DNA of 64,000 nucleotides. Source: Pseudoxanthomonas sp. GTDB taxonomy: Bacteria > Pseudomonadota > Gammaproteobacteria > Xanthomonadales > Xanthomonadaceae. Below are positions 7,312 to 17,680 of this stretch, piece after piece. How positions within the stretch are numbered: position 1 is the stretch's first letter; every line of letters begins with the position of its first letter. Under the pieces are notes generated by a model. That model ran no database searches, was not told the DNA's origin, and saw only the letters and a list, made by a program, of their open reading frames with translations. Where the stretch lies: the NCBI RefSeq assembly GCF_035999195.1, contig NZ_DASYGY010000007.1, positions 372,001 to 436,000 on the forward strand, read 5' to 3'. Both the position numbers and the translations under genes were made by a program.

Positions 7312-9729
7312 TCAGACGGTGGCGGCGCAGGTCGGCCGCGCGGCCGCCCAGGCGGCGGTCAGTTCGGACAGCGGACAGGGCACATGCACCGCGTAACCCT
7401 GCACGTAGCCGATGCCGACCTCGCGCAGCTGCGCCATCACCGCACCGCATTCCACCCATTCGGCAATGGTCACCTTGCCCAGCGCCTGGCCCATCTGGCT
7501 CATCGAACGCACCAGCGCCAGGTCCGCATCGCCCTGCGACAGGTCGCGGATGAAGGCACCGTCGATCTTGAGGATGTCCACCGCCAGCCGCTTGAGATAC
7601 CCGAACGAGGACAGGCCGCTGCCGAAATCGTCAAGCGCGATGCGGCAGCCGCGCGCGCGCACCGCGCCGATGAACCGGCAGGCATCGTCCATGTTGGCGA
7701 TCACCGCCGTCTCCGTGATCTCGAAGCAGAGGCTGCGGGCCACGGCCGGGTGGCGGTCCAGCAACGCAGTGACATGATGGAGGAACGCGGGTTCGGCGAT
7801 CGACTGGGCCGACACGTTGACGTGGCACAGCTCCAGCGTCGCCAGGTGGTCGGGGTGGTCGGCGAAGTGGCGGAACAGCGCGTCGATCACGTAGCCGTCC
7901 ACCGCCATGCCCTGCCCATAGTGTTCCATCGCCGGCAGGAACACGCCCGGCGCATGCAGCTCGCCGTCGCGGTCGCGCAGCCGCACCAGCACTTCGTACT
8001 GCAGGCGGTCGCTGCCATCCAGCGCGACGATCCGCTGCGCGTACAACAGCAAGCGCTCCTCGGCGATGGCCAGCTGCGTATGCGCCACCCACTCCAGTTC
8101 GCGCCGCCGCCGCGACAGGCTGGGATCGGATTCGCGGTAGCAGCGGATGCGGTTGCGCCCTTCCTCCTTGGCCACGTAGCACGCCGCATCCGCCGCGCGC
8201 AGCAGCCAGTCCACGTCCACCGCGTCGTCGTCGATCTCGGCCACGCCGATGCTGCAGTTCAGGCCGAACGTGCGGCCGCCCCAGACGAAGCCGGCGTCGG
8301 CGAGCACGGCATGGATGCGTTCCATCGCGGCCTCGGCGTCCGCCAGGCCGGTGTCGTGCAGCAGCAGTGCGAATTCGTCGCCGCCCAGGCGCCCCAGCCA
8401 GTCGCCGCGGCGCAGCTGGGCGGACACGGTGCTGGCGAAATGGCGCAGGAAGCGGTCGCCGGCCTCGTGCCCGCAGGTGTCGTTGACCAGCTTGAACTGG
8501 TCCAGGTCGATGTAGCACAGCGTGTGCCGCCCCTTGCCCTGGCCGAGCACGCTCTCCAGGCGGCGCGCGATCTCGCGCCGGTTGATCAGCCCGGTCAGTT
8601 CGTCGTGGCTGGCCTGGTGTGCGATCTCGCAGGCCAGTTCGTGCGCTTCGGACACATCCTCGGCCAGCACGAAGACCTGGTCTTCCGCCGGCGTGCGTCC
8701 GGCCACCATCGAGGCGGTCCAGCGTACCCAGCGCACGTCGCCGTCCGGCCGCACCAGCCGACGCTCGCCCGGCTCCAGCATGCGCAGCCAGTCGATGCCG
8801 CCGGCCTCCGTGCGCTGCAGGTCGTCGGCATGCATCACCTCCTGCAGGCGGCACGCGCGCAGGTCCTGCAGCGGCAGCGACAGGATCTGCGCGAGGGCTT
8901 CGTTGGCCTGGGTGAAGCGGCCGTCGCGGTCCAGCTTGAGCATGCCGACCACCGACTGGTGGAACGCCATGCGGAACTCGCTCTCGGTCTCGCGCACGCG
9001 ATGCAGCGTGCTGCGCATCACGTGCAGCGCGTATGCGCACAACGCCAGGAAGACCAGCGCGCTGAGCGCGAGCAGCGTGCGCCGCATGAAATGCGCGCCT
9101 TCGGCCAGCGAACGCGAGAAGGCCAGTTCCTTCGGCCGCAGGCGCGCGTCGATCTCCAGCAACTGGCGCCGGTAGGCCAGCACGCGGTCGGCGTCGAGCG
9201 GGCCCTGCGCGATGTCGGCCTCCAGCGCGTCGGCCAGCGCGACGAGCTGGTCGATCTCGACCTCGGCTTCGCGCCACAGGCGCACGGAATCGCGGAAATA
9301 CGGCGCCCGCGCCAGCGCGCGGTACATCCAGATCAGGCGGTCGATGTCCTCCGGCGCGTTGTTGCCCTGCAGAAAGCCGGCGCGGGCGCCGGCCAGATCC
9401 ACCGGGCGCCGCTCGAGCGCCAGACGGCCGTCGCGGTCGCCGAGCGGCACGCGCAAGGCCTCGCGCGCATCCGCCAGATCGGAGGGACGCGCATGGATGG
9501 CGTAGCGGTAGAGGCTGAGCACGGCGCGCTGGTGCGCCTTCGACCAGTGACTCTCGCCGATGATGTAGGCGGTCGCGCCCGCCTGCGTCTCGAGGACGGC
9601 GGCGGTCAGGACGGCGCCCAGCGCGAACAGGGCGATGAGGGCGAGCACCCGGGCCGGCAGTCGCCGCAGGCCGCGATCGTCCCGGTCACGGCCCGGACCG
9701 TCCCCGACGCTGGCTTCCCTCTCGTACAC
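7312..9729 (-). CDS. Membrane PAS-GGDEF-EAL protein
   Basis: An 805-residue two-helix membrane sensor. Transmembrane segments lie near residues 25-48 and 218-236 and enclose a periplasmic, mostly helical region with no recognised family. They are followed by PAS (about 250-365), GGDEF (about 370-530) and EAL (about 545-795). The cyclase motif GGDEF (449-453) is intact, with an RxxD inhibitory site at 440-443. The EAL signature reads EVL (579-581), while DDFGSG (from 700), KIDGAF and the late glutamate are kept, so both activities remain possible. The start is GTG at 9729, with AGGAG a few bases upstream. The signal sensed is unknown. Confidence 0.88.
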   Translation of the reverse strand: MYEREASVGDGPGRDRDDRGLRRLPARVLALIALFALGAVLTAAVLETQAGATAYIIGESHWSKAHQRAVLSLYRYAIHARPSDLADAREALRVPLGDRDGRLALERRPVDLAGARAGFLQGNNAPEDIDRLIWMYRALARAPYFRDSVRLWREAEVEIDQLVALADALEADIAQGPLDADRVLAYRRQLLEIDARLRPKELAFSRSLAEGAHFMRRTLLALSALVFLALCAYALHVMRSTLHRVRETESEFRMAFHQSVVGMLKLDRDGRFTQANEALAQILSLPLQDLRACRLQEVMHADDLQRTEAGGIDWLRMLEPGERRLVRPDGDVRWVRWTASMVAGRTPAEDQVFVLAEDVSEAHELACEIAHQASHDELTGLINRREIARRLESVLGQGKGRHTLCYIDLDQFKLVNDTCGHEAGDRFLRHFASTVSAQLRRGDWLGRLGGDEFALLLHDTGLADAEAAMERIHAVLADAGFVWGGRTFGLNCSIGVAEIDDDAVDVDWLLRAADAACYVAKEEGRNRIRCYRESDPSLSRRRRELEWVAHTQLAIAEERLLLYAQRIVALDGSDRLQYEVLVRLRDRDGELHAPGVFLPAMEHYGQGMAVDGYVIDALFRHFADHPDHLATLELCHVNVSAQSIAEPAFLHHVTALLDRHPAVARSLCFEITETAVIANMDDACRFIGAVRARGCRIALDDFGSGLSSFGYLKRLAVDILKIDGAFIRDLSQGDADLALVRSMSQMGQALGKVTIAEWVECGAVMAQLREVGIGYVQGYAVHVPCPLSELTAAWAAARPTCAATV

Positions 9730-9862
9730 GCTTGCTCCTGTCGATCCGCGCGGAAGAACGGCACCGACACCGCGCTTCCCGCTGTTTCATCGGCCCGCCG
9801 GCGACCGGCTTGAGACCGCTGGTCCGGCCGGACCCGATCCGTGGCCTGTCGGCCACCCTGCG

Positions 9863-11515
9863 TCAGTGATGGGCACCGTGCACGGACTCCGCATCGACCA
9901 CCTGATCGCGGCCGGCACGCTTGGCCCGGTACATGGCTTCGTCGGCGCGGCGCAGCAGCGACGCCGCGTCGGCGTCCTCCGCCGCCAGCGTGGCCAGTCC
10001 GATGCTGGCGGTGACCGCCAGGCCGTCGATGCCCAATGCCGTGCCGGCGGCGCTCACCTGGCTGCGCATGGCCTCCAGCCGCGCACGCGCGGTCGCGCCA
10101 CCGATGCCCGGCAACAGCACCAGGAACTCCTCACCGCCCATGCGGATCACGTCCGCCGGATCGCGTACGGCGGCCGTCAGCGTCGCCGCCACGGCCACCA
10201 GCACGCGGTCGCCGGCTTCGTGCCCATGCACGTCGTTGATGCGCTTGAACAGGTCGATGTCCAGGAAGCCGACCGCCAGGGTGTCGTCGACCGCGCGCGC
10301 ATCGCGCATGTGCTGCTCCAGCCGCTTCAGGCCGGCGCGCCGGTTCGGCAGGCCGGTCAGTTCGTCGGTGTCGGCCAGCGCGCGCATCTCGTCGCGCTGG
10401 CGGCGCAGCTGCCCCAGCCGCAGGTTCAGCACGTAGGCGCTGACCGTGAGGAACCAGGTGATGGACAGCTGGATCGCTTCCACGCGGTATTCGATCAGCA
10501 GGCCGCTGTCGGCCAGATCCATCGCGGCCATGGTCAGGAACGGCAGCACGGCGGCGAGCGCGGCCGTGGCGTCGGCGCGGTGGCGGCGCAGCAGGGCCAG
10601 CCCCAGCGCGAATACCGACGTGCAACCAATCACGAAGCCGGCATCCATCGCGGTGGCCAGCCGGGACAGGCCCGCCGGCGGCAGCCAGACCGTGGCCAGG
10701 CCCAGCGCGCACAGGCCCGCGGTGAGCCACGGCAGCCAGCGACGCGTGGCGGGCCAGATGCGGGGACCGCCGACCAGCAGCCACATCACGTACAGCAGCA
10801 CCGGCAGGCCCAGGCAGGAGAACGCCACCAGCCAGCGCGATTCCTGCCCGTCGACCGGCAGCCACGGCTCCGGATAGCCGCTCAGTCCGCTGAGCACCGA
10901 CTGCCCCAGCACGCTCAGCGCGCACAGCAGGGTGTAGCCGAAGAAGGCGCGGTCGCGCGTGCTGAGGAACCCCATCAGCGCCATGAAGGCCAGCGCGATG
11001 GCGATGGCCACGCAGGCCGTGCGCACCAGCAGGCGCGCGGTGTCGAACTGCTGCACCGGGCTGGGCGCGCCGATGCGCACGGTCGGGATCCAGCCCGGCT
11101 TCAGCGGCGTTTCCCAGCCCACCTGGATGGGCTCGCGGTTGCCGGCCGGGGGCACTACCACCATGCCCACGCCGGCGCGGAAGCGCGAATCGCGCGTGCG
11201 CGCGTCGTGCATGCGGCCGCAGATCTCGCGGTCGCCGTGGTGCACGCGCACCTCGCCGGCGAAGATGTTGAACACGTTGATGGCCTGCGGCGCGCCCGAC
11301 CAGCCGCCGGGCGGTGCGGGAATCTCGACGCGTTCGGTCAGTCCGGCCCGCATCGCGGGCGTGCAGTGACGCTGTGGGGCCTGTTCCGACGTAGGTGCGC
11401 CGGTGACCAGGTAGTCACGGCCCGCCAGCGGCGTGGCCGACGCCGGGCACGACAGGGCCGCGAGCAGCAGCAGCCACCCTGCGATTCCGCCGATCCGATC
11501 CCCGTTCCCCTTCAC
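9863..11515 (-). CDS. 7TMR-DISM-type membrane diguanylate cyclase
   Basis: About 550 residues. A signal-like N terminus is followed by a periplasmic domain (about residues 30-155) resembling 7TMR-DISMED2, then about seven transmembrane helices (about 165-370), a short linker and a GGDEF domain starting at TDELTGLPNRRAG. The active-site motif is GGEEF near 460. The residues before it (RDPAD) miss the canonical RxxD spacing. I favour the GTG at 11515, which has GGAG five bases before it, over the GTG at 11521. Proteins with this layout sense periplasmic, often carbohydrate-type, ligands; the ligand here is unknown. The next gene upstream is the DeaD helicase, 134 bp away. Confidence 0.82.
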   Translation of the reverse strand: MKGNGDRIGGIAGWLLLLAALSCPASATPLAGRDYLVTGAPTSEQAPQRHCTPAMRAGLTERVEIPAPPGGWSGAPQAINVFNIFAGEVRVHHGDREICGRMHDARTRDSRFRAGVGMVVVPPAGNREPIQVGWETPLKPGWIPTVRIGAPSPVQQFDTARLLVRTACVAIAIALAFMALMGFLSTRDRAFFGYTLLCALSVLGQSVLSGLSGYPEPWLPVDGQESRWLVAFSCLGLPVLLYVMWLLVGGPRIWPATRRWLPWLTAGLCALGLATVWLPPAGLSRLATAMDAGFVIGCTSVFALGLALLRRHRADATAALAAVLPFLTMAAMDLADSGLLIEYRVEAIQLSITWFLTVSAYVLNLRLGQLRRQRDEMRALADTDELTGLPNRRAGLKRLEQHMRDARAVDDTLAVGFLDIDLFKRINDVHGHEAGDRVLVAVAATLTAAVRDPADVIRMGGEEFLVLLPGIGGATARARLEAMRSQVSAAGTALGIDGLAVTASIGLATLAAEDADAASLLRRADEAMYRAKRAGRDQVVDAESVHGAHH

Positions 11516-11649
11516 AGACACTCCGGTACGTCGCCGCTTCCGGACCCCCGGTGTGCTGGCTTGCGTCTACGGAATGCAACTTCCGTGCCACGGCCGGCGC
11601 CTCCGCGCCGACATCCTGACGAAGTCAGGCGCCCGCACGCCGGAGCGCC

Positions 11650-13554
<1,905 letters not shown>

Positions 13555-13743
13555 GCGGGCACTCCGGTGGCGTCGCGGAGCCGCACGCCGAGCCGCATAT
13601 TGTGCGCCTTCGCGCGACTCCTGTCGCGCTGCAGCACGCCCGGCCGTTCACGCGCAATGGCGGTGTGAGGTTTTCCCCGCGCCGGCGAATCACCTTGCTG
13701 ACCGCACAATCGACCCGGTGCAGGAATGGAATCGAGCCTAGCC

Positions 13744-14247
13744 ATGACATCCCCGACGGACGCGAACCGCCGCGACGGCTTCCCGGCCCTGCTGCAGGCG
13801 CATCGCGGCATCGTCGCCAAGGTCGCCGGCACGTACGCCTGGCACCCCGACGACCGCGACGACCTGATGCAGGACATCGCCACGCAGCTGTGGAAGGCCT
13901 GGCCGGACTACGACCCGGCGCGCCCGTTCGCCACCTGGATGTACCGGATCGCGTTGAACGTGGCCATCTCGGATGTCCGCAGCCGTACGCGCGGGCCCTC
14001 CTCCGAGGCGTGGGACGAAGCGCACCACGACGTCGCCGACCCGCAGGCCGACGACCACGAAGGACGCCAGCAGGTCGATCTGCTGTACCGCTTCATCCAC
14101 GCGCAGCCGCCGCTCGACCGCGCCCTGCTGCTGCTCTACCTGGATGACCGCAGTCACCGCGAGATGGCCGACGTGCTGGGCCTGAGCGAGACCAATGTCG
14201 CCACCAAGATCGGCCGGCTCAAACAGCGACTGCGCAACGAACTCTGA
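13744..14247 (+). CDS. ECF-type RNA polymerase sigma factor
   Basis: A 167-residue sigma-70 family protein with only regions 2 and 4, hence extracytoplasmic-function type. Region 2 includes DRDDLMQDIATQLWKAWP and the FATWMYRIALNVAISDVRSR stretch of region 2.4. Region 4 is the helix-turn-helix HREMADVLGLSETNVATKI near the C terminus. I chose the ATG at 13744; an ATG at 13726 would add six residues but has no properly spaced ribosome site. The next gene, a small membrane protein, starts about 30 bp later and could act as its anti-sigma partner, although it carries no recognised anti-sigma domain. The inducing signal is unknown. Confidence 0.88.
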   Translation: MTSPTDANRRDGFPALLQAHRGIVAKVAGTYAWHPDDRDDLMQDIATQLWKAWPDYDPARPFATWMYRIALNVAISDVRSRTRGPSSEAWDEAHHDVADPQADDHEGRQQVDLLYRFIHAQPPLDRALLLLYLDDRSHREMADVLGLSETNVATKIGRLKQRLRNEL

Positions 14248-14275
14248 CCCGATGACCCCACACGGAACGACGACC

Positions 14276-14947
14276 ATGGAACCCGATGACCTGAAACTCG
14301 CCTGGCAGGCGCTCTCGCGCCGCCTGGAACGTCACGACGCATTGCAGGCGCATGCCCTGCTGGAACAGCGCAAGCAGCGGGCGCTGTCCAGCTTGCGCCC
14401 GCTGGTATGGGGGCAGGTGGCGCAGGTGCTGTTCGGCATCCCGTTCATCCTGCTCGCCTGCCTGCTGTGGATCCGCGCCGGGCAGTCGTCCGGCGGGTTG
14501 CCCTGGACGGTGCTGGTGTCCGGCGTGGTGGTGCAGCTCTACGGGATCGCGACGGTCGCGATGGCAGGCGAGACGCTGCGCCGCATCCGCGAGCTGGACT
14601 ATGCGCAGCCGATCGTCGAGATCCAGAAGCGACTGGCCACCCTGCGCCGCACCTACATCGTCAACGGCATGCTGACCGGACTGCCGTGGTGGTTCATGTG
14701 GGTGCCCGTGCTGGTGGTGCTGGCGGGTCTGGGCGGCGGCGACCTGCTGGCAAGGGCGCCTGGCATCGGCTGGATCGGGCTGGGCGTGGGCGCGGCCGGC
14801 CTGCTGGCGACGGCCTGGTTCCACCGCTGGTCGCGTAGCCCCGCCCGCCCCCGCCTGGCCAGGGCGATGGACGACAGCGTCACCGGCGGCAGCCTGCGGC
14901 GTGCGCAGGCGCGGATCGAAGAGGTCGCGCGCTTCGAGGCCGAGTGA
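14276..14947 (+). CDS. Membrane protein encoded with the ECF sigma factor
   Basis: A 223-residue protein. A hydrophilic helical N terminus (about 1-45) precedes two pairs of transmembrane segments (about 48-95 and 125-180) and a basic/acidic C-terminal tail. The layout (cytoplasmic amphipathic N terminus followed by membrane helices, directly after an ECF sigma gene) fits a membrane-bound anti-sigma factor, but no conserved anti-sigma motif is visible, so the role is inferred from context only. I chose the ATG at 14276, which has GGAA about ten bases upstream; the ATG at 14252 would add eight residues. Transcription continues into the S4 gene 20 bp later. Confidence 0.65.
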   Translation: MEPDDLKLAWQALSRRLERHDALQAHALLEQRKQRALSSLRPLVWGQVAQVLFGIPFILLACLLWIRAGQSSGGLPWTVLVSGVVVQLYGIATVAMAGETLRRIRELDYAQPIVEIQKRLATLRRTYIVNGMLTGLPWWFMWVPVLVVLAGLGGGDLLARAPGIGWIGLGVGAAGLLATAWFHRWSRSPARPRLARAMDDSVTGGSLRRAQARIEEVARFEAE

Positions 14948-14967
14948 GCGGGCAGTACACTGCGCGC

Positions 14968-15198
14968 ATGCAGCGCATCGACTTCGACCTGGACGCCGGC
15001 CACGAGTACGTGGAACTCAACCAACTGCTCAAGCTGGTCGGCATCGCCGACAGTGGAGGCCAGGGCAAGGCGATCGTGGCCAGCGGCGCGGTGACGGTGG
15101 ATGGCGCGGTGGAACTGCGCAAGACCGCCAAGATCCGCGCCGGACAGACGGTGCGGATCGAGGACGCCGAGATCCGGATCATCGACGCGCACGGCTGA
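14968..15198 (+). CDS. Small S4-domain RNA-binding protein, YbcJ-like
   Basis: A 76-residue protein made of a single S4 domain. HEYVELNQLLKLVGIADSGGQGKAIV aligns well with the start of E. coli YbcJ, and GAVTVDGAVELRKTAKIRAGQTV is the second half of the fold, with the charged loop that contacts RNA. YbcJ binds RNA but its target is not firmly established. The ATG at 14968 matches the family N terminus; an upstream start at 14944 would overlap the preceding gene. It ends the short sigma/membrane/S4 run. Downstream is a 530-bp region without a convincing gene, occupied largely by tandem repeats. Confidence 0.85.
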   Translation: MQRIDFDLDAGHEYVELNQLLKLVGIADSGGQGKAIVASGAVTVDGAVELRKTAKIRAGQTVRIEDAEIRIIDAHG

Positions 15199-15368
15199 GA
15201 TCGTCTGCCGGCGTCCGCCGTACGGCGCTCGACCCGCCACCGTACGCACCGGCGCGCAAAAAAGCGTCTTCGGAGAGGCGGAACGCCTCTCTCACCGCAC
15301 ACCGGGCCGCTCCGACGCGGCACGACGCCTTTCCAGAGCGGGAAAACGTCGCTCCAGCGCCGGACCAG

Positions 15369-15662
15369 GCCGCTTTGAAGAGGCTTGAAGCCTCTCCCGA
15401 CACGCACTGAGCCTCTCCCAAGAGGCTCGAAGCGTCTCCCGACACACCCTGAGCCTCTCCAAAGAGGCTTGAAGCCTCTCTCGACACACCCTGAGCTTCT
15501 CCCGAGAGGCTGAAAGCGTCTCCCGACATACCCTGAGCCGCTCCAAAGAGGCTGAAAGCGTCTCCCGACACACCCTGAGCCGCTTCAAAGAGGCTGAAAG
15601 CGTCTCCCGGCACCCCCTGAGCCTCTCCAGAGAGGCTCGGCGCCGCTCCCGGCACATCACGC
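15369..15662. repeat. Seven 42-bp tandem repeats, each with a hairpin
   Basis: Units start at 15369, 15411, 15453, 15495, 15537, 15579 and 15621 and are exactly 42 bp each. A typical unit opens with GCCTCTCC, four variable bases and AGAGGC (a stem of about 6 bp), continues with GAAGCGTCTCCCGACACACC and ends in CTGA. Degenerate related sequence extends upstream to about 15270. The period is a multiple of three, and two frames of the minus strand stay open across the array. In one a 14-residue leucine/arginine motif repeats; in the other a Gly/Ala/Ser motif repeats. Neither frame has a convincing start or ribosome site, so I call it a non-coding array. The rest of 15199-15731 shows no gene. Confidence 0.85.
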
Positions 15663-15731
15663 GTGTTCCGGGCCAGGCCCGGCCGGCGATCCGCATGGGT
15701 TGCCGACTCACGGCAGCACGCCCGGCGTCGC

Positions 15732-16877
15732 TCAGGGCGACGTCCCTGACGCCTCGGCAGGCAGCGCAGGCAGCACCGGCGCCTCGTCACTGTCGGCCAC
15801 ACGATCGAACTCGGACAGCGGGCTGTCGGCCGGGCATTCGGCATCCGGGAACCCGAACCGCGTGCGCAGGGCGAGCCCGCAGGCCTGCATCTCGCCGAGA
15901 TCCGCACCGGCGGTCTTGCACTCGCCATCGAAACTGCGCATGAAGGCGTCGCGGCGCAGGACGAAGTCCTCGCCACAGCGCCGCATCAGCTGCAGCCGGT
16001 CCAGGTCGTCCTGCGCGGCGTTGGTGCCGTCCAGGCCGTATTCCTGCAGTTCGTCCTTGCTCAGCAGTCGCAGGCGGCGGTTGGGCACGGTCATCATCAG
16101 GTCGGCGACCGCGACCGCCACGCCGTTGCGTTCCAGGTAATCCTTGACCCGTCCGTATACCCCGCGCAGTTCGTCGTTGAGTTCGGCGCGCGTGGTGGCG
16201 GTGGAGCTCATGCGGATGATGCGGTGCACGCCGACCTTGCCGGAGATCAGGCGGTTGTCGCCGGCCCCCAGTACGAACACGCACGCGCTGTGGCAGATCG
16301 AGCCCTCGCGTACCCAGATCGTCCAGCCGTCCGCACCGATCACGTCGCCGGCCTTGATCGCATCCTCCACCTGGCCACCGGCGGAGTCGAGGTCGAGGAT
16401 GCGCTTGTGGATGCCCATGCGACCGGCGATGTCGGCCACCCGCGCGACCAGGTCGGTGAAATCGGCCGCGATCTTGCCCTGGTAGCGCAGGCGCAGCACC
16501 CCGCCCTTCTGGCAGGGCGACAGCGCGTCGACCACGCTGAAGAAGGCGAGCGATTCGAGGGGGGCACCGTCGGCCTCGTCGGTGTCGTACTCGGCTTGGC
16601 AGCTGACCCAGGCCTTGCCGGACCGCACGGTCGCGGTCGGCCAGTCGGTCGGCAGCCCCTCCGCCGGGGCCCCGACAGGCGATGCCGGCGGATCGGACGA
16701 AACCGCCCCGTCGCCCCGTTCCGCCTGCTGCGCCGGCGTCTCCTGGACGGGCGACGCGGTCGGCGGCGCTTCGGCCACGGCGTCGGACGCGACATCGGAT
16801 TCCGACGGACCGCAGGCGGCCAGCAGCACGACGGTCAGCAGCAGGGCACAGGCGGAAAAACGGGGGCGGGACAGCAT
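15732..16877 (-). CDS. Periplasmic lipoprotein with ClpP-like fold (COG3904 type)
   Basis: A 381-residue predicted lipoprotein: signal MLSRPRFSACALLLTVVLLAAC with the lipobox cysteine near residue 22, then an alanine/proline/glutamate-rich spacer to about residue 85. The central domain resembles the ClpP/crotonase-like predicted periplasmic proteins of COG3904: DLDSAGGQVEDAIKAGDVI (oxyanion-type loop), CHSACVFVLGAGDNR (candidate serine between cysteines) and GKVGVHRI (candidate histidine). A peptidase role is inferred, not shown. I chose the ATG at 16877; a GTG at 16889 is possible. The 42-bp array lies directly downstream and may be in its 3' untranslated region. Confidence 0.75.
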   Translation of the reverse strand: MLSRPRFSACALLLTVVLLAACGPSESDVASDAVAEAPPTASPVQETPAQQAERGDGAVSSDPPASPVGAPAEGLPTDWPTATVRSGKAWVSCQAEYDTDEADGAPLESLAFFSVVDALSPCQKGGVLRLRYQGKIAADFTDLVARVADIAGRMGIHKRILDLDSAGGQVEDAIKAGDVIGADGWTIWVREGSICHSACVFVLGAGDNRLISGKVGVHRIIRMSSTATTRAELNDELRGVYGRVKDYLERNGVAVAVADLMMTVPNRRLRLLSKDELQEYGLDGTNAAQDDLDRLQLMRRCGEDFVLRRDAFMRSFDGECKTAGADLGEMQACGLALRTRFGFPDAECPADSPLSEFDRVADSDEAPVLPALPAEASGTSP

Positions 16878-16995
16878 CCGGTCGATCACGTCACGACGCC
16901 GGGCCGCGACGGCCGGGCATGGGGGGGAGCGTCCTAGTCTAGGGTCAAACCCGGGGCGCGGCCCGACCCTGCGATGAATCCGCCGCGCGCGCCGC

Positions 16996-17385
16996 TTACA
17001 GCAGCGCCCACAGCAGTTGCAGCAGCCCCCAGATCGACACCGCCCAGATCAGCGTGCGCAGGTAGGGAATCCCGGCCGCATACACCGGCACATAGACCAG
17101 CCGCGCCCAGAAATAGCACTGCGCCCCCAGCGCCGTGCTGGCATCGCCACGCTCCAGCACCACCACGGCGAGCGCAGCGGCGGCGAAGAACGGGAACGTC
17201 TCCAGGAAATTGCGCAGCGCGCGGTCGACCCGCGCCGCCACGCCGGTCGGTGGCGGCAACGTGGCGTCGCGCGCCCCGACGTTCCATGCCAGCCCGCGCT
17301 GACGGGTCACCAGCGCCGCACCCAGCAGCACGTGCACCAGTCCCAGCGCCACGGACCAGGCGAGCATCTTCAGTTCGATCGGCAT
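16996..17385 (-). CDS. MAPEG-family membrane protein
   Basis: A 129-residue integral membrane protein with four hydrophobic helices. The segments ALRNFLETFPFFAAAALAVVVL, RLVYVPVYAAGIPYLRTLIW and the arginine-asparagine stretch between them are typical of MAPEG proteins (membrane-associated proteins in eicosanoid and glutathione metabolism). In bacteria these may act as glutathione transferases or peroxidases; the substrate is not known here. It is a single gene on this strand, separated from the lipoprotein gene by about 118 bp. Upstream, 17386-17680 holds no gene on either strand and should contain the promoters of this gene and of the EAL gene running the other way. Confidence 0.85.
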   Translation of the reverse strand: MPIELKMLAWSVALGLVHVLLGAALVTRQRGLAWNVGARDATLPPPTGVAARVDRALRNFLETFPFFAAAALAVVVLERGDASTALGAQCYFWARLVYVPVYAAGIPYLRTLIWAVSIWGLLQLLWALL

Positions 17386-17680
17386 GACGGTACTCCCGGA
17401 TGTGGTGCCCCACTCTAGCGCGGAGATACACCCACCTGCCCACCCAAGCGGAGAGGGACGCCACCGGCGACGACGGCAGGCGGTGTGACGCGCGCGGGCC
17501 GTCCCGTCACGGACGCACTACACGCATTTCCCGTGCCGGCGGGTGGTGGACGTGTGCCGCGATCGCCTCCGCTGTGCCGGACGTGTCGACTGCATCCGGT
17601 AACCACACGACCGTGCTTGCGGCTTCTCCGTGATTTGGGTATCACAGTGCCCCGGGGCGTCGGCCCCGCAGGGGAATGCA

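Noticed and set aside
15369..15662. CRISPR array
   Set aside because: The repeats are contiguous with no unique spacers and no cas gene is nearby.
15292..15711. Repeat protein encoded on the minus strand through the 42-bp array
   Set aside because: Two frames are equally open simply because the period is a multiple of three; the only start is a GTG without a ribosome site, so coding is not supported, though not excluded.
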